A DNA stretch of 64,000 bases from Syntrophaceae bacterium. Its GTDB lineage: Bacteria; Desulfobacterota; Syntrophia; Syntrophales; PHBD01. The notes beneath the pieces are model-generated. The model made no database searches and had not been told where the DNA came from. It saw nothing but the letters and a program-made list of their open reading frames with translations. The stretch lies in contig JABLXX010000002.1 of NCBI GenBank assembly GCA_013177825.1, positions 496,001 through 560,000 of the forward strand, in the 5' to 3' direction. Every line of letters starts with the position of its first letter. Position 1 is the first letter of the stretch. This document shows positions 25,769 through 38,013 of the stretch, in pieces. The position numbers and the translations under genes are program-made.

Positions 25769-26575
25769 CTATTTCTTGAATGGCTCCTTTACAACGATTT
25801 TTACACCGCCAATGGTCCCCATTACTGCATTTCGAATGGCAGCGCCTGTTTCGCCACCAATGGCTTCCGCTGCCTCAATGGCGCCCGTTGCTGCTGCTGA
25901 TGCAGCTTTCTCTGATGACAATCCAATCTCTTTCGCTGCTTCCAAGGTGCCCAAGACTGCATTCTTGGCAACGGCGACTACATCTCCCCCTACTTCTGAT
26001 GCCCCCAGCACCAGCCCTTTAGAGGTGTCTTTTATGACCGTTGTCAGCTGGCTGCTGGCTTCCGCTACACCGCCGATAGCACCCTTGATGGCGCTTCTGG
26101 TCGCCAGACCCGCATCTCCACCCACTTCGGAAATCGCACGGATAACACCCCGCGCTGCTTCTGATGCAGCTTCTTCCGCTGATATGGCAATATCCCTCGT
26201 TCCGCTGATTGCTCCAACGATAGCGCTCTTGGCGACAGACGTAATGTCCCCACCTATCTCTGCGGTCCCTGTTACCGCTCCATGAGCAGTGTTGCGAATG
26301 ACATCAATGGTAACAGAACCTATCTCATGAACTCCCTTGAGTATGCCGATGATAGAATTCTTGGTAACGGTTGTCAGATCCGCTCCAATTTCTCCCGCTG
26401 CCTTAATTGCTCCGGTGACAATAGAGGCAACTGCAACTTCAATGTCTTTAACCCCCTCCAGCGTTTTTACCGTAGTGGCGCTCACGACATCGATAATTCC
26501 CATTGCCACATCTCGGGTGCCTTTAAAAACCCCTGCGAGCGCACTTCTGATTGTCTCTCCGATATTCTTTTCCAT
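25769..26575 (-). CDS. 22-residue tandem-repeat helical protein
   Basis: A 268-residue protein without signal peptide or Cys. Residues 22-259 are about eleven tandem units, all but one exactly 22 residues long (residues 44-61 form an 18-residue unit). Units begin with E-[IV]-G-G-D or a related start and end with a hydrophobic run and Gly/Ala (EIGGDITSVAKSAIVGAI, EVGGDVVAVAKNAVLGTL). Stronger and weaker copies partly alternate, suggesting a 44-residue superunit. The 22-mer (2 x 11) periodicity is that of apolipoproteins, synucleins and LEA proteins, which form amphipathic helices on membranes. GGAGGTG precedes the ATG, and a terminator follows the gene. Its function is not known; water-stress or membrane-surface protection is an inference. 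Confidence 0.75.
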   Translation of the reverse strand: MEKNIGETIRSALAGVFKGTRDVAMGIIDVVSATTVKTLEGVKDIEVAVASIVTGAIKAAGEIGADLTTVTKNSIIGILKGVHEIGSVTIDVIRNTAHGAVTGTAEIGGDITSVAKSAIVGAISGTRDIAISAEEAASEAARGVIRAISEVGGDAGLATRSAIKGAIGGVAEASSQLTTVIKDTSKGLVLGASEVGGDVVAVAKNAVLGTLEAAKEIGLSSEKAASAAATGAIEAAEAIGGETGAAIRNAVMGTIGGVKIVVKEPFKK

Positions 26576-27414
26576 GATAACACCTCCAATTCTTCATTCT
26601 TGTCAACGCATCACCGAAAACGCAATGAAGCGTGAAGACCTGTCATCTGTATCGCCGTTGCCGTCCATGCCCTTGTTGCAATCACCCTAAAAAAAAACCT
26701 GTTGCAGAAGATCCTATCTACCCATTTTTATTATCTTGAAGTGTCACACCGGTCAAAACTCTCTCTTCATATCGATAAGATTATAATCAGCAATCAGTTG
26801 AATATGTCCTACGAACATTTAAACATCTGTTGATTGCTATAAAAAACAACCATCCATTTAAACATGGATACAGTTTCCTTCCAATTATTGTATGTAGGAT
26901 TCGTTGTATTGCCCTTGGACCTGTAGCGAATACTAAACTTCTGATAGGCTGGAGAATATATCAGGGAAGCGGATGGTACATGAGAAAATCAACTACATCA
27001 AACTTCAGAAAATATTTTTGTTGCTTAGAGGCTGGAAATTGGTGAATTTCAAAAAACCTCTACCCTGAAGACATCCGGAAAGTTAAAAGGTGAGGTTGAA
27101 TTGGGGGATCACTCTGACTTATTTTTCTAAAATATCTCACAAGATGGATCGATTGTCAATGGCATTTTCTCTTGTATGAATGGTCTCACAGGAAAGCAGA
27201 ACAAATTTTTCTTTGGATCTTGATTGGCTGTCATCTGATAATAACACTGGTAAGTCACCCATCAAGCGGATAGACTATATATAAAGATAAAAAGTGACAT
27301 GTGCCCACTTTACACCAGTACACCCGTGATCAACGAGGAGCGGGAGTCCAGGACGCTGCCACATTCACAGTCTGGTTGATCTGAACGTAACCTCACAACA
27401 AGGAGATATTCAAC
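26576..27414. other. AT-rich non-coding region upstream of the glucan synthase
   Basis: About 840 bases, much poorer in GC than the rest of the window, between the divergent repeat-protein and glucan-synthase genes. A 71-codon frame at 26830 has no ribosome site and a non-protein-like sequence. Several TATAAT-like words occur, but no well-spaced -35 partner could be chosen. The region probably carries complex regulation for both genes or is horizontally acquired DNA. Confidence 0.45.
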
Positions 27415-30400
27415 TTGGCGTCCCTCAGCAGGACCATTATCGGAAGTCTGCGCCTGTCAAGGCCCCCCCTCCACACAAAAGGTCCGCCGCATACGCGCGT
27501 CGGGGATGAGCCGCCCCTCAGATCGGAGCTATTCAGTACCGTTCAGATGGAGCAACACGGCAAGACCCTTGCCGCAGCACACGCGCTGGGCACAGGCCAT
27601 ACCCCCGAGCAATTGCTGACGCGTCTCGATGAGAATGAAGGCATCCTCCATGAAGTTCGAGACCTGCTCACAGAGGCCGTGAAAGGAAACAGGAGGATTA
27701 CACCGGCAGGAGAATGGCTCCTCGACAATTTCTACCTGATCGAAGAACAGATTCGCACGGCCAGGAGACACCTTCCCAAGGGCTACAGTAAGGGACTGCC
27801 CCGCTTGAAAAAGGGTCCGTCAAGGGGGTTCCCCCGTGTATATGACATTGCCCTGGAGACGATCTCTCATGGCGATGGTCGGGTGGATCCTGAGAGCCTC
27901 AGCAGTTTCGTGACCGCATATCAGACGGTCACCATGTTGGAGTTGGGTGAGTTATGGGCCATCCCCATCATGCTCCGCCTGGCGCTGATCGAGAACCTCC
28001 GGCGCGTGGCAACGAGGATTGCCGCCCGCAGGACCGATCGGAACCATGCCGATTACTGGGCCGACCGGATCACCGAGACCGCCCTGAGAAACCCGAAGAA
28101 CCTGATCCTGGTCATTGCCGACATGGCACGTTCAAAGCCTCCCATGGTCAGTTCCTTCGTGGCGGAGCTTGCACGCCGTCTGCAGGGTCAGGGGCCCGCT
28201 CTTGCATTGCCCCTCACGTGGATTGAGCAGCAACTCTCCGAGTCAAGTCTGACGATTGAACAGTTGGTACAGTCGGAGAATCAGCAGCAAGCGGCAGATC
28301 AGCTTTCCATCAGTAACAGCATCGGCAGCCTCCGCTTCCTGGGCGCCATGGACTGGCGCAAATTCGTCGAAACGATGAGCAAGGTCGAGCAGACCCTCCG
28401 CGAGGACCCTGCCGGTGTGTACGCGAGAATGGATTTCGCCACTCGCGATCAATACCGTCACGTTGTGGAGAAGATCACGAAGAGCAGCCTGCTGTCCGAA
28501 ATCGAGGTGGCGCGCGCCGCGATCCACCTTGCCGGAAAGGGTAAGGGTACGGCCGGCGGCGGCGATCGGGAGAATCATGTCGGCTTTTACCTGATGGACA
28601 AGGGATTGGCTCTGCTTGAAGTGCATGCAGGGGTGCGTCTGTCTCCCACTGACACGATTCGAAGGGTCGTTCACCGATTTCCCCTGTCCTGCTATCTGGG
28701 CACGATCAGTGTACTCACGGCGATATTCACCGGATGTTTGCTTGCAGAGGCCCACTCCGGCGGGTTACGCGGCCCCTGGGTATGGCTGATCGGCATCGTC
28801 TCCCTGCTCGGTGTCAGCCAGCTGGCGACAGCCATGGTGAACTGGCTTGCGACACGCGTTGTGGCACCTCGTCCGCTTCCCCGAATGGATTTCTCCAAAG
28901 GGATTCCTCCCGAATCGTCTGCCCTTGTCGTGGTTCCCACCATGATCACAAGTGCCGGAAACATCGAGCACCTGCTGGAGGCACTGGAGGTCCGGTACCT
29001 GGCAAACAGCGACGAGAACCTGCGTTTTGTCCTGCTCACCGATTTTCGGGATGCGGGCCATGAATCACTGCCTGATGATCAGCCGCTCCTGTTGCTGGCC
29101 CGGCAGGGAATCGAGGGGCTGAACGAAAAATACAGAACTTCAGAAAGCGACACCTTTTTCCTTTTCCATCGTCCACGCCGCTTCAATCCCCAGGACCATA
29201 TCTGGATGGGTTACGAACGCAAGCGGGGGAAGCTTGCGGAGCTGAATTCCTTTCTGCGTGGCGGCTCGAGAGAGTGCTTTTCGCTCATCGTCGGCGATAC
29301 GGAAGGACTGGAAAAGGTTAAATATATCATCACCCTCGACACGGATACACAACTCCCCCGTGATACAGCGCGGCAGCTCGTGGGGGCCATGGCACACCCG
29401 CTGAACCGTCCGCAATACGATGAAGACAGGCAACGTATGTGTGCCGGATACGGCATCCTTCAGCCGCGCGTGGCCGTCAGCCTGCCCGGGGCGAACCGTT
29501 CCCGGTATGCCCGCATGTGGGGAAGTGATGCAGGCATCGATCCCTATACCCGCGTCGTCTCCGATGTGTACCAGGACCTCTTCGGAGAAGGATCCTTCAT
29601 CGGCAAGGGCATCTATGAGGTGGATGCGTTCGAACAGGCTCTCCGGGGACGTTTTCCCGAAAACCGGATTTTGAGCCACGATCTGATCGAAGGGTGCCAT
29701 GCGCGGGCAGGCCTTCTGAGTGATGTTCAGCTTTATGAGGAATACCCCTCTCGCTACGACGCTGACGTGAGTCGCAGGCACCGCTGGATTCGCGGGGACT
29801 GGCAGCTCCTCCGCTGGATCCTGCCGGGTGTCCCCGGCCCGAATGCACGTTTTCAGAAGAATCCTCTCTCCCTGCTTTCCAGGTGGAAGATTTTCGACAA
29901 CCTCCGGCGGAGCATTTCGCCTCTGGCGCTGACGCTCCTGCTTCTTGCAGGCTGGACCGTCTTGCCCATGCCCTGGCTGTGGACCCTGTCGGTGCTGGGC
30001 ATCATCGTGATCCCTTCCCTGATGAACACTCTGGTGGATCTCCTTCAGAAGCCGGGCGATGTCCTTCCCGGTCAGCACCTGCTCGCCGCTATGCGCGGGA
30101 GCGCCAGGAACATGGGCCAGGCTGCATTTAATCTTATTTGTCTGCCTTATGAAGCTTTGTTCAGTATGGACGCTGTTGTACGCACCATCTGGCGTCTGCT
30201 GGTTGCGAAGAAGCGGCTTCTCGAATGGAACCCTTCGGGCGACTCCGATCGCAAGAGCCGGAAAGGCCTTGCTGCCTCTTTCCGGACGATGTGGATCTGC
30301 CCGGCCATTGCCGTTGCCGTGACGATCGATCTCGCCATGACAAGGCCGGAGGCCCTGGTTGTCGCCTTGCCCGTGCTTTGCCTCTGGTTTGTGGCTCCCG

Positions 30401-33400
30401 GGGTTGTGTGGCTGATGAGTGAGCCGCTCAAGCGCCGGGAAGCAGAGCTCACCGCCGACCAGATCATCTTTCTGAGAAAGATCTCCAGAAAGACGTGGCA
30501 TTTCTTTGAAACGTTCGTCGGCCCGGCTGATCATTGGCTTCCCCCCGATAACTACCAGGAACAGCCGCTGGCCAAGATTGCCCATCGCACGTCACCGACC
30601 AACATGGGGCTGGCCCTCCTTGCCAACTTATCCGCCTGGGATTTCGGCTATCTTTCCGCAGGGGAGCTCATCGAACGCACGTTGGATACACTCCGCACAA
30701 TGGCATCGATGGAGCGCCACAAAGGGCACTTCTATAACTGGTATGACACGGAATCCCTGAAGCCGCTGCTGCCCATGTATGTCTCGACGGTGGACAGCGG
30801 AAATCTCGCAGCCCATTTGTTAACGCTGCGGGCCGGGCTCACGGAACTCCCCAATGAGAAGATCATGGGGGCAAAGGTATTCGACGGGCTCCTCGATACG
30901 CTGAACGTTCTCATGGACGTCGCCGGGGACCCCATTCCGGCCCGGCTTGTTCAGATAAGGGATGATTTGGCATCTTCGTGCATCTCCCCGCCGGATACGT
31001 GCCAGGCAGCATGGGAGAGGCTCTCTGACGTCACCGCGTCTGCCCTGGACGTGGCACATGAATTTGACGCCGATCCTGCTGAGAGCCAGGCTGCATGGTG
31101 GATGAGGGCCTTTGCCGGCCAATGCCGGGCGGCCCTCGATGAATTGACTTTTCTCGCGCCATGGACCGCCCTTTTGCTTCCTTCCCGGGTGCTCGCCGAC
31201 ATTCCTGGCCTCGGCGATATTCCGACACTGCGCAGACTGGCCGATTTTGACAAGACGTTACTGCCGGGAGTGGCAGACCTGCACGCCAAGGTGCCGGATG
31301 AGCGGGAGCAGTTTGATAAGCTTTCGAGAGCCATCGAGGAGGCCGGCACCCGGGCCGGAGCGAGAATCGCCGTCATCGACGACCTGGCATCACAATGCGA
31401 TGCGCTTGCCCTCATTGATTATGACTTCCTCTATGACGAGACTCGCCATCTTCTGGCCATCGGTTACAACATCAGTGAAAACCGGCGGGACGAGAGTTAC
31501 TATGATTTACTGGCATCGGAAGCGAGACTCTCCTGTTTTGTCGCCATTGCCCAGGGAAAATTGCCGCAGGAAAGCTGGTTTGCCTTGGGACGGCTCCTGA
31601 CAACGGCCGCGGGAGAGCCGATTCTCCTTTCCTGGAACGGCTCCATGTTCGAATATCTCATGCCCCTCCTCGTCATGCCCGCCTATGAAGAGACACTCCT
31701 CGACGAGACCTGCAAGGCGGCTGTCGCAAGGCAAATCGAGTATGGGAAAAAGCGGGGGGTACCCTGGGGTGTTTCGGAATCCGGCCACAACACGATCGAC
31801 GGTCATCTCAATTACCAGTATGGCCCTTTTGGCGTGCCCGGCCTGGGGCTCAAACGCGGTCTTGCCGGAGATCTGGTCGTTGCTCCCTATGCCACGGCGC
31901 TGGCGCTCATGGTGGCGCCGGAAAAGGCCTGCCTCAATCTCGAGACACTCGCCGCACGGGGGCTCGAGGGGCAGTACGGTTTCTATGAAGCGATTGATTA
32001 CACCCCGACACATCTTCCCAGGGGAGAATCGAGCGCGGTGGTTCGGTCCTTCATGGCCCATCATCAGGGCATGAGTCTCCTGTCGCTGGCTTCCTTGCTC
32101 CAGAACCGCCCCATGCAGCGACGCTTCGAGTCGGACCCCTCGTTTCAGGCCGCTATGCTGTTGCTTCAGGAGCGGGTTCCCAAGGCCACGGCGTTCTACT
32201 CGCACACGACCGAGCTTGCCGAAGTGCAGACAGCCTCACATGATGCAGAAGAGATGCCGGTCCGCGTCTACAAGAGTCCCGACACATCGATACCGGAAGT
32301 GCAGTTGCTGTCGAACGGCAGATATCACGTGATGATCACAAACGCGGGCGGTGGGTACAGCCGCTGGAAAGACCTGGCGATAACGCGATGGCGCGAAGAC
32401 AGCACCCGCGATAACTGGGGCGCCTTCTGCTATATCCAAGACCTCGCAACCGGAGTTTTCTGGTCAACGACCTTCCAACCCGTGCTCAAGGTCTCGCGGC
32501 AGTACGAGGCCGTATTCTCGGAAGGACGGGCGGAGTTTCGTCGTCTGGATCAGGACTTCCACACCCATACGGAAATTGCGGTTTCGCCGGAGGATGACAT
32601 CGAGTTGCGCCGGATGACCATCACGAACCGGGCAAGGACAAGCAGAACGATCGAAGTGACAAGCTATGCGGAAGTCGTCCTGGCATCATCCGCTCAGGAC
32701 GCGCTGCACCCGGCCTTCAGCAATCTCTTTGTTCAGACCGAGATCATTCGCGAACAGACGGCCATCCTCTGCACGCGCCGGCCCCGCTCCCTGGAGGAAC
32801 AGTCGCCATGGATGTTCCATCTCATGGCGGTGCACGGGGCCGAAACAGGGGAAGTCTCTTATGAAACGGACCGCATGCGGTTTATCGGTCGCGGAAACAC
32901 CGTTGCCGATCCGGAAGCGATGAGACGTTCCGCAGGACTCTCGGATAGCGAGGGTTCCGTGCTCGATCCGATTGTCGCAATCCGATATCCAATAACCCTC
33001 GATCCGCAAGAATCGGCAACCATCATCATCGTCACCGGGATCGCCGAAACACGAAATACCTGCATGGACCTTGTCGGGAAATACCAGGACCGGCATCTTG
33101 CCGATCGTGTCTTCAATCTGGCGTGGACCCATAGCCAGGTGTTGTTGCGGCAGATCAATGCCACGGAAGCCGACGCGCAGCTTTATGGACGTCTGGCCGC
33201 GTCTGTCCTGTACGCAAATTCGTCGCTGCGTGCCGGACCGGACATCCTCATGAAAAATCGTCGCGGCCAATCCGGCCTCTGGGGCTATTCAATTTCCGGC
33301 GATCTTCCCCTCGTGCTTCTGCAGATCGAAGATTCCGCCAACATCAACCTTGTACGACAGCTTGTTCAGGCCCACGCCTACTGGCGTCTTAAAGGACTGG

Positions 33401-36144
33401 CGGTGGACCTGGTCATCTGGAACGAAGATCAGGCGGGTTACCGGCAACTCCTTCATGAGCAGATCATGCGGCTCGTCGCCGTCGGTACGGAAGTCAACGC
33501 GACCGATCGACCGGGTGGAATATTCGTGAGACCTTCCAGCCAGATATCAAAAGAGGATCGCCTCCTGTTCCAGGCAGTTTCCCGCATCATTATCAATGAT
33601 CGCAGGGGAACGCTCTTGGATCACTTAAAGCAGACGAGCCTTACGGAAGGCATGTTGCCGGCCTCCATGCCGCCTCGAACCACACGGGGCGAGGCCCCGG
33701 CAATAGCGGCAAAGGTTCGCGAGGACCTGATGTTCGGGAACGGGCTGGGAGGGTTCACGCCTGACGGCCGGGAGTATATCATCTCAACTGCCCGCGGACA
33801 GGTGACGCCGGCACCATGGGTGAATGTGCTGGCGAACCGGCATTTCGGAACCGTCGTCTCGGAAAACGGTCTTGGATATACCTGGAGAGAAAACGCCCAC
33901 GAGTTCCGCCTCACTCCCTGGGACAACGATCCGGTCAGCGATTCGAGCGGCGAAGCCTTTTATGTTCGCGATGAAGACCGCGGCCATTTCTGGTCCCCCA
34001 TGCCGCTGCCCAGCCGCGGAGCCACACCGTACGTCACCCGTCACGGATTCGGCTACAGCGTCTTCGAGCACACGGAGCGGGGTATCAGCACGGAGGTTTG
34101 GGTATATGTGGCCCTGGATGCGCCGGTCAAGTTCACGGTGTTGAAGGTGCGCAACCACTCAGGCCGGTCGCGGCGCCTTTCCGCCACCGGTTATGTGGAA
34201 TGGGTGCTGGGAGATTTGAGGCCCAAATCAGCCATGCACGTTATAACCGAGATCAACCATCAAAGCGGTGCCCTCTTTGCACGGAACCCTTACCATACTG
34301 AATTCGGGAACCGGGCGGCGTTTTTCAACGTGGACGATGCAGCTCGGACCGTGAGCGGAGACCGGACCGAATTTATAGGGCGTAACGGAACACTCGCTCA
34401 TCCGGCTGCCATGGGGCGGTCACGGCTTTCCGGCCGGGTGGGGGCCGCTCTGGATCCCTGCAGTGCGATCCAGGTGGCCTTTGAGTTGGCGGACGGGGAA
34501 GAGCGAGAGATCGTATTCACGTTAGGCGCGGGCCAGGATGCCGATGATGCCGAGAACCTGGCACAGCGCTTCCGGGGATCGGCTGCTGCACGCGTTGCCC
34601 TTGAGGCAGTCTGGCAGTACTGGAACCGAACCCTCGGTGTCGTGCAGGTGGAAACACCCGACCCATCCTTCAACGTTCTGGCCAACGGCTGGCTCTTGTA
34701 CCAGACCCTGGCCTGCCGTCTTTGGGGGCGAAGCGGTTACTACCAGTCAGGAGGCGCCTTTGGCTTCCGCGACCAGTTGCAGGACGGGATGGCCCTCACC
34801 CATGCAGAGCCAAACCTCGTACGGGAGCACCTCCTCCTCAGTGCATCCCGACAGTTTTCTGAGGGGGATGTCCAACACTGGTGGCATCCGCCCTCGGGCC
34901 GGGGCGTGCGCACCCATTGCTCGGATGATTTTCTCTGGCTGCCTCTGGCGACGTGCCGCTACGTTTTAACCACCGGAGATACCGGCGTGCTGGATGAACC
35001 CGTCGGCTACATCAAGGGACGCCTGGTCAATGCGGAGGAGGACTCCTATTACGATCTGCCGGGCAGATCTGAAGAAAAGGCCAGTCTCTACGATCACTGT
35101 GTCCGGGCTATCGAGATGGGCTTCAGGTTTGGCGACCATGGCCTGCCGCTCATCGGTTCCGGTGACTGGAATGACGGCATGAACATGTTGGGCAAAGGCG
35201 GCAAAGGCGAAAGTGTCTGGCTCGCATTCTTCCTCTATGACGTACTCAAGCGGTTTATGGAAGTTGCGCGCCTGCGCGGAGACTCGCCATTCGCCGAACG
35301 TTGCGAGAGCGAAGCGGAAAAGCTTAGCCGGAACATCGAGAAGCATGGCTGGGATGGCGAGTGGTACCTCCGGGCTTTCTTCGATGACGGCACGCCCCTC
35401 GGATCAGCGGGTAATCCCGAATGCCGGATTGATTCCATTGCTCAGAGCTGGTCCGTCCTGTCCGGGGCAGGGAGTGCCGCGCGCTCTCAAATGGCAATGG
35501 ATGCAGTGGATAAACACCTTGTGCGCAGGGACCACGCGTTGATCCAGCTTCTTGACCCGCCCTTCGACAAGTCGGATTTGAATCCCGGTTATATCAAGGG
35601 GTACGTTCCCGGTGTCCGGGAGAATGGCGGGCAGTACACCCACGGGGCCATCTGGGCCGCCATGGCCTTCGCTGCCATGGGTGACAGCAGGCGGGCATGG
35701 GAGCTCCTTGCCATGATCAACCCTGTGAATCATGGGGGATCCGCTGACGGGATCGGAACCTACAAAGTGGAGCCATACGTTGTCGCGGCAGACGTCTACG
35801 CAGTTCCACCCCATACGGGTCGAGGCGGATGGACGTGGTACACGGGAGCAGCCGGATGGATGTACCGGCTGATGGCGGAATCACTCCTGGGGCTCAGACT
35901 TGAAGTGGACAAACTGCATGTCGAGCCCTGTCTCCCCGCAGAGTGGGAGGGCTTCGTCGTGCATTATCGGTATCGGGAGACCACCTATCACATAAATGTC
36001 ATTCAGAGAAAAACAGGCGAAGATGGAGGGCGCGTGACCGTTGACGGGATCGTGCAGCGGGCGCAGACGATTCCCCTGACGGACGATCATGTCGAACATT
36101 TCGTGGAATTAGTCGTGGCGCCAGTTCGTCTCAGTCCCGTGTAA
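27415..36144 (+). CDS. ndvB: Cyclic beta-1,2-glucan synthase (NdvB/Cgs family)
   Basis: A giant 2909-residue inner-membrane enzyme that builds, elongates and cyclises beta-1,2-glucan from UDP-glucose for the periplasm. Membrane helices near residues 425-482 precede the GT84 domain, with TLDTDTQLP (about 641) and the processivity motif HRWIRGDWQ (about 788). More membrane helices lie at about 833-880 and 958-1005, then a glucoamylase-like region. The C-terminal GH94 phosphorylase domain has SGDWNDGMN (catalytic Asp near 2583) that sets chain length. Size matches Agrobacterium and Brucella proteins (about 2830-2870). The start is TTG with AAGGAGA eight bases upstream. Confidence 0.93.
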   Translation: MASLSRTIIGSLRLSRPPLHTKGPPHTRVGDEPPLRSELFSTVQMEQHGKTLAAAHALGTGHTPEQLLTRLDENEGILHEVRDLLTEAVKGNRRITPAGEWLLDNFYLIEEQIRTARRHLPKGYSKGLPRLKKGPSRGFPRVYDIALETISHGDGRVDPESLSSFVTAYQTVTMLELGELWAIPIMLRLALIENLRRVATRIAARRTDRNHADYWADRITETALRNPKNLILVIADMARSKPPMVSSFVAELARRLQGQGPALALPLTWIEQQLSESSLTIEQLVQSENQQQAADQLSISNSIGSLRFLGAMDWRKFVETMSKVEQTLREDPAGVYARMDFATRDQYRHVVEKITKSSLLSEIEVARAAIHLAGKGKGTAGGGDRENHVGFYLMDKGLALLEVHAGVRLSPTDTIRRVVHRFPLSCYLGTISVLTAIFTGCLLAEAHSGGLRGPWVWLIGIVSLLGVSQLATAMVNWLATRVVAPRPLPRMDFSKGIPPESSALVVVPTMITSAGNIEHLLEALEVRYLANSDENLRFVLLTDFRDAGHESLPDDQPLLLLARQGIEGLNEKYRTSESDTFFLFHRPRRFNPQDHIWMGYERKRGKLAELNSFLRGGSRECFSLIVGDTEGLEKVKYIITLDTDTQLPRDTARQLVGAMAHPLNRPQYDEDRQRMCAGYGILQPRVAVSLPGANRSRYARMWGSDAGIDPYTRVVSDVYQDLFGEGSFIGKGIYEVDAFEQALRGRFPENRILSHDLIEGCHARAGLLSDVQLYEEYPSRYDADVSRRHRWIRGDWQLLRWILPGVPGPNARFQKNPLSLLSRWKIFDNLRRSISPLALTLLLLAGWTVLPMPWLWTLSVLGIIVIPSLMNTLVDLLQKPGDVLPGQHLLAAMRGSARNMGQAAFNLICLPYEALFSMDAVVRTIWRLLVAKKRLLEWNPSGDSDRKSRKGLAASFRTMWICPAIAVAVTIDLAMTRPEALVVALPVLCLWFVAPGVVWLMSEPLKRREAELTADQIIFLRKISRKTWHFFETFVGPADHWLPPDNYQEQPLAKIAHRTSPTNMGLALLANLSAWDFGYLSAGELIERTLDTLRTMASMERHKGHFYNWYDTESLKPLLPMYVSTVDSGNLAAHLLTLRAGLTELPNEKIMGAKVFDGLLDTLNVLMDVAGDPIPARLVQIRDDLASSCISPPDTCQAAWERLSDVTASALDVAHEFDADPAESQAAWWMRAFAGQCRAALDELTFLAPWTALLLPSRVLADIPGLGDIPTLRRLADFDKTLLPGVADLHAKVPDEREQFDKLSRAIEEAGTRAGARIAVIDDLASQCDALALIDYDFLYDETRHLLAIGYNISENRRDESYYDLLASEARLSCFVAIAQGKLPQESWFALGRLLTTAAGEPILLSWNGSMFEYLMPLLVMPAYEETLLDETCKAAVARQIEYGKKRGVPWGVSESGHNTIDGHLNYQYGPFGVPGLGLKRGLAGDLVVAPYATALALMVAPEKACLNLETLAARGLEGQYGFYEAIDYTPTHLPRGESSAVVRSFMAHHQGMSLLSLASLLQNRPMQRRFESDPSFQAAMLLLQERVPKATAFYSHTTELAEVQTASHDAEEMPVRVYKSPDTSIPEVQLLSNGRYHVMITNAGGGYSRWKDLAITRWREDSTRDNWGAFCYIQDLATGVFWSTTFQPVLKVSRQYEAVFSEGRAEFRRLDQDFHTHTEIAVSPEDDIELRRMTITNRARTSRTIEVTSYAEVVLASSAQDALHPAFSNLFVQTEIIREQTAILCTRRPRSLEEQSPWMFHLMAVHGAETGEVSYETDRMRFIGRGNTVADPEAMRRSAGLSDSEGSVLDPIVAIRYPITLDPQESATIIIVTGIAETRNTCMDLVGKYQDRHLADRVFNLAWTHSQVLLRQINATEADAQLYGRLAASVLYANSSLRAGPDILMKNRRGQSGLWGYSISGDLPLVLLQIEDSANINLVRQLVQAHAYWRLKGLAVDLVIWNEDQAGYRQLLHEQIMRLVAVGTEVNATDRPGGIFVRPSSQISKEDRLLFQAVSRIIINDRRGTLLDHLKQTSLTEGMLPASMPPRTTRGEAPAIAAKVREDLMFGNGLGGFTPDGREYIISTARGQVTPAPWVNVLANRHFGTVVSENGLGYTWRENAHEFRLTPWDNDPVSDSSGEAFYVRDEDRGHFWSPMPLPSRGATPYVTRHGFGYSVFEHTERGISTEVWVYVALDAPVKFTVLKVRNHSGRSRRLSATGYVEWVLGDLRPKSAMHVITEINHQSGALFARNPYHTEFGNRAAFFNVDDAARTVSGDRTEFIGRNGTLAHPAAMGRSRLSGRVGAALDPCSAIQVAFELADGEEREIVFTLGAGQDADDAENLAQRFRGSAAARVALEAVWQYWNRTLGVVQVETPDPSFNVLANGWLLYQTLACRLWGRSGYYQSGGAFGFRDQLQDGMALTHAEPNLVREHLLLSASRQFSEGDVQHWWHPPSGRGVRTHCSDDFLWLPLATCRYVLTTGDTGVLDEPVGYIKGRLVNAEEDSYYDLPGRSEEKASLYDHCVRAIEMGFRFGDHGLPLIGSGDWNDGMNMLGKGGKGESVWLAFFLYDVLKRFMEVARLRGDSPFAERCESEAEKLSRNIEKHGWDGEWYLRAFFDDGTPLGSAGNPECRIDSIAQSWSVLSGAGSAARSQMAMDAVDKHLVRRDHALIQLLDPPFDKSDLNPGYIKGYVPGVRENGGQYTHGAIWAAMAFAAMGDSRRAWELLAMINPVNHGGSADGIGTYKVEPYVVAADVYAVPPHTGRGGWTWYTGAAGWMYRLMAESLLGLRLEVDKLHVEPCLPAEWEGFVVHYRYRETTYHINVIQRKTGEDGGRVTVDGIVQRAQTIPLTDDHVEHFVELVVAPVRLSPV

Positions 36145-36262
36145 ATTTGCTGCCATCGTCTGCCTGCTGTTCCCTGGCGCACTTTCCTCTTGCCGGATTG
36201 CCCCTTCCGTCAATAAGGACTACTGTTGGGAAGGTTTGATCTCCGGTTGTGTTAGAAAGAAA

Positions 36263-36556
36263 TTACATATCTTTGATTTCAGATACCAATTTATCAAACT
36301 TTTCCACATCAACCACCGGTGACGTGACAAAAGTGATCCCCGTCAGTTCATTCAACGCGACGGAGGTTGACAGCGCTTTTTCTACATCGGGAAAATCCAA
36401 CGTTAAAACAAGGTCGTGTTCTCCTAACACGGCATACATGGAGATGACTTTTCCGCCATTTCTATTGATAATTCGGATGGCCTTTTTCGTTCGTTCCGGT
36501 GAAACCTTCTTGATCGCATCTGTCGAATACTTCCCAAACATCATAAAGATCGGCAT
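36263..36556 (-). CDS. GYD domain-containing protein
   Basis: A 97-residue single-domain protein: MPIFMMFGKYSTDAIKKVSP, then KAIRIINRNGGKVISMYAVL, GEHDLVLTLDFPDV and VEKFDKLVSEI. This is the ferredoxin-like GYD fold, here with GEHD at the position that names the family; role unknown, possibly ligand binding. AAAGGAGG precedes the ATG. It is encoded convergent to the glucan synthase and 80 bases before a tiny Lys-rich gene on the same strand. Confidence 0.85.
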   Translation of the reverse strand: MPIFMMFGKYSTDAIKKVSPERTKKAIRIINRNGGKVISMYAVLGEHDLVLTLDFPDVEKALSTSVALNELTGITFVTSPVVDVEKFDKLVSEIKDM

Positions 36557-36636
36557 GTTGCAATCCCTCCTTTATGCTGGCATTTGAAGGTCTACCTAAA
36601 AAAGGAGTCGTCACCATCCATCACGGTTTTGCTTTT

Positions 36637-36735
36637 TCAGCCTTTTTTCTTTTCCCGCTTTGCCTGTTTCTTCTCTTTTGCCGTTTTCAGTGGTTTTTTC
36701 TTCTCGGATTTTTGTGCATCCTGTGACTTTGCCAT
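36637..36735 (-). CDS. Tiny Lys-rich protein, 32 residues
   Basis: The sequence MAKSQDAQKSEKKKPLKTAK, ending KREKKKG, is almost half Lys. GGAGG lies eight bases before the ATG at 36735. The same type of short basic protein, with PLKT-x-KEK-x-AK in the middle, recurs in many bacteria without assigned function. It may bind RNA or the ribosome, which is inferred from charge only. The protein at 22442-22555 is similar in composition but not alignable. Confidence 0.6.
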   Translation of the reverse strand: MAKSQDAQKSEKKKPLKTAKEKKQAKREKKKG

Positions 36736-36938
36736 AACCGTTTCCTCCATGGGTTTTTTATGTGACGTTCCTGCACGATGTTTCTGCTTACAGGCAAAGA
36801 TGCATGGCTGTGGAGCCATAATTTGAGTGTTTTCGATTATATGAGGACGCAATTTATGTGTCAATGGATATGTTGTCTGTCGTCCGGTGCGACTTGTATT
36901 TGCTGAAAATTGAAAACCTGCATTTCCCGACGGCGCTG

Positions 36939-37949
36939 TTAAGCGCTGATCTCGATACCGTGCCGTCTGTCGTCGGTTAGAATCTCGAAGGCGGCCCGGT
37001 GTCTGGTGGAAAGGATTTCCGCGGCTGTGCCCCCGGCTTTCCACCCGCGCGTGATGTTGAGTTCGCAGGAGGCAATCTTGGTGTTCAGGCAGTGTTTGCT
37101 GCCGCCCGGCGGGTTGTAGTAGTTCAGGCCGATGAAGGCCTCCCGGGGCGCTGAGATTGTACCCTCCAGGCGGATGGCGTCCGTCTCCGCCCGGAAGTTC
37201 CAGGTGAAGTAATCGAACCGGCCCCGCGTGCGGAACATCTGCCGGAAGCTGTTGAGGGCAATCTCCTCTCCCCGATGGCGGAGCACGAGCGGCGTCAGGT
37301 AAGGCGTCCAGAGCGGGCCGATCCTGACGCGCGCGGTGGCGATCTCCAGGAAGCTGTCGGGATGGGTGTCGAAGCCCGCCACCTGGCCCCAGGCATACTG
37401 GTCCGTGTGTTTGCTTCCCCAGTTGTGGTTCTGGCTGCCGACCCAGTCGTCGACGGCGACTTCCCGGCCGTCCACGTCGAGCAACCCGTTGTAGATCGCC
37501 ATGGGCAGCCCCACCAGGCTTTTCGCCTTGGGGAAGCCGGCCTCGTAGGAGTTGAGCGGCAGCAGGAAGAGCGGGTCCATCTGCCCTGAAAACCGGAGGT
37601 CCCAGGCGATCCGCCGGCCGCCGGAGGCCGCCTCGCCCTTCAGTCCATCATCATTCAAAAGGGCATCCTCGATTCTGACCGACAATGCCTCCGTACCGAA
37701 GACACATTGCCGGACAGGCACTTCTTTCTTCACCGCGATGTGGATGCCGGTTTCGCCGTCGAAATAGACGGCCCAGAGCTCGCCGATGGCATCCTGGGGG
37801 CGGTCCTGGGGGCTGAAAATGGTGTAGCGGATCCAGAAGGCCAGGGGGCGGGACGGATGGTTCGCCCGCTGAAAGAAGCTCTCGTAGTGTCCTTTCGTTT
37901 GGCCCGGCCGGTAGCGGGTCCGGTTGGCGCTGTTCCGGTCCGTCTCCAT
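36939..37949 (-). CDS. CrtC/AttH-like calycin-fold protein
   Basis: A 336-residue soluble protein without signal peptide. It starts with HYESFFQRANHPSRPLAFWI, has GELWAVYFDGETGIH, a central DDWVGSQNHNWGSKHTDQYA and a C-terminal beta-rich half. This pattern, with the HNWG segment between two beta domains, is that of the hydroxyneurosporene hydratase/AttH or tocopherol-cyclase-like group, which binds hydrophobic molecules. The specific reaction is not predictable. GGGAGA precedes the ATG. The alkylsulfatase gene lies just upstream on the plus-coordinate side, same strand, 64 bases away. Confidence 0.65.
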   Translation of the reverse strand: METDRNSANRTRYRPGQTKGHYESFFQRANHPSRPLAFWIRYTIFSPQDRPQDAIGELWAVYFDGETGIHIAVKKEVPVRQCVFGTEALSVRIEDALLNDDGLKGEAASGGRRIAWDLRFSGQMDPLFLLPLNSYEAGFPKAKSLVGLPMAIYNGLLDVDGREVAVDDWVGSQNHNWGSKHTDQYAWGQVAGFDTHPDSFLEIATARVRIGPLWTPYLTPLVLRHRGEEIALNSFRQMFRTRGRFDYFTWNFRAETDAIRLEGTISAPREAFIGLNYYNPPGGSKHCLNTKIASCELNITRGWKAGGTAAEILSTRHRAAFEILTDDRRHGIEISA

Positions 37950-38013
37950 GGTCGATGTCTCCCTTCCAGCGGAAAATCTGACCTGTTTTTGATGTCCGAC
38001 CGTCGCAAATGGT

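Noticed and set aside
26830-27045. A 71-codon frame in the AT-rich region
   Set aside because: No ribosome site, and the composition looks random.
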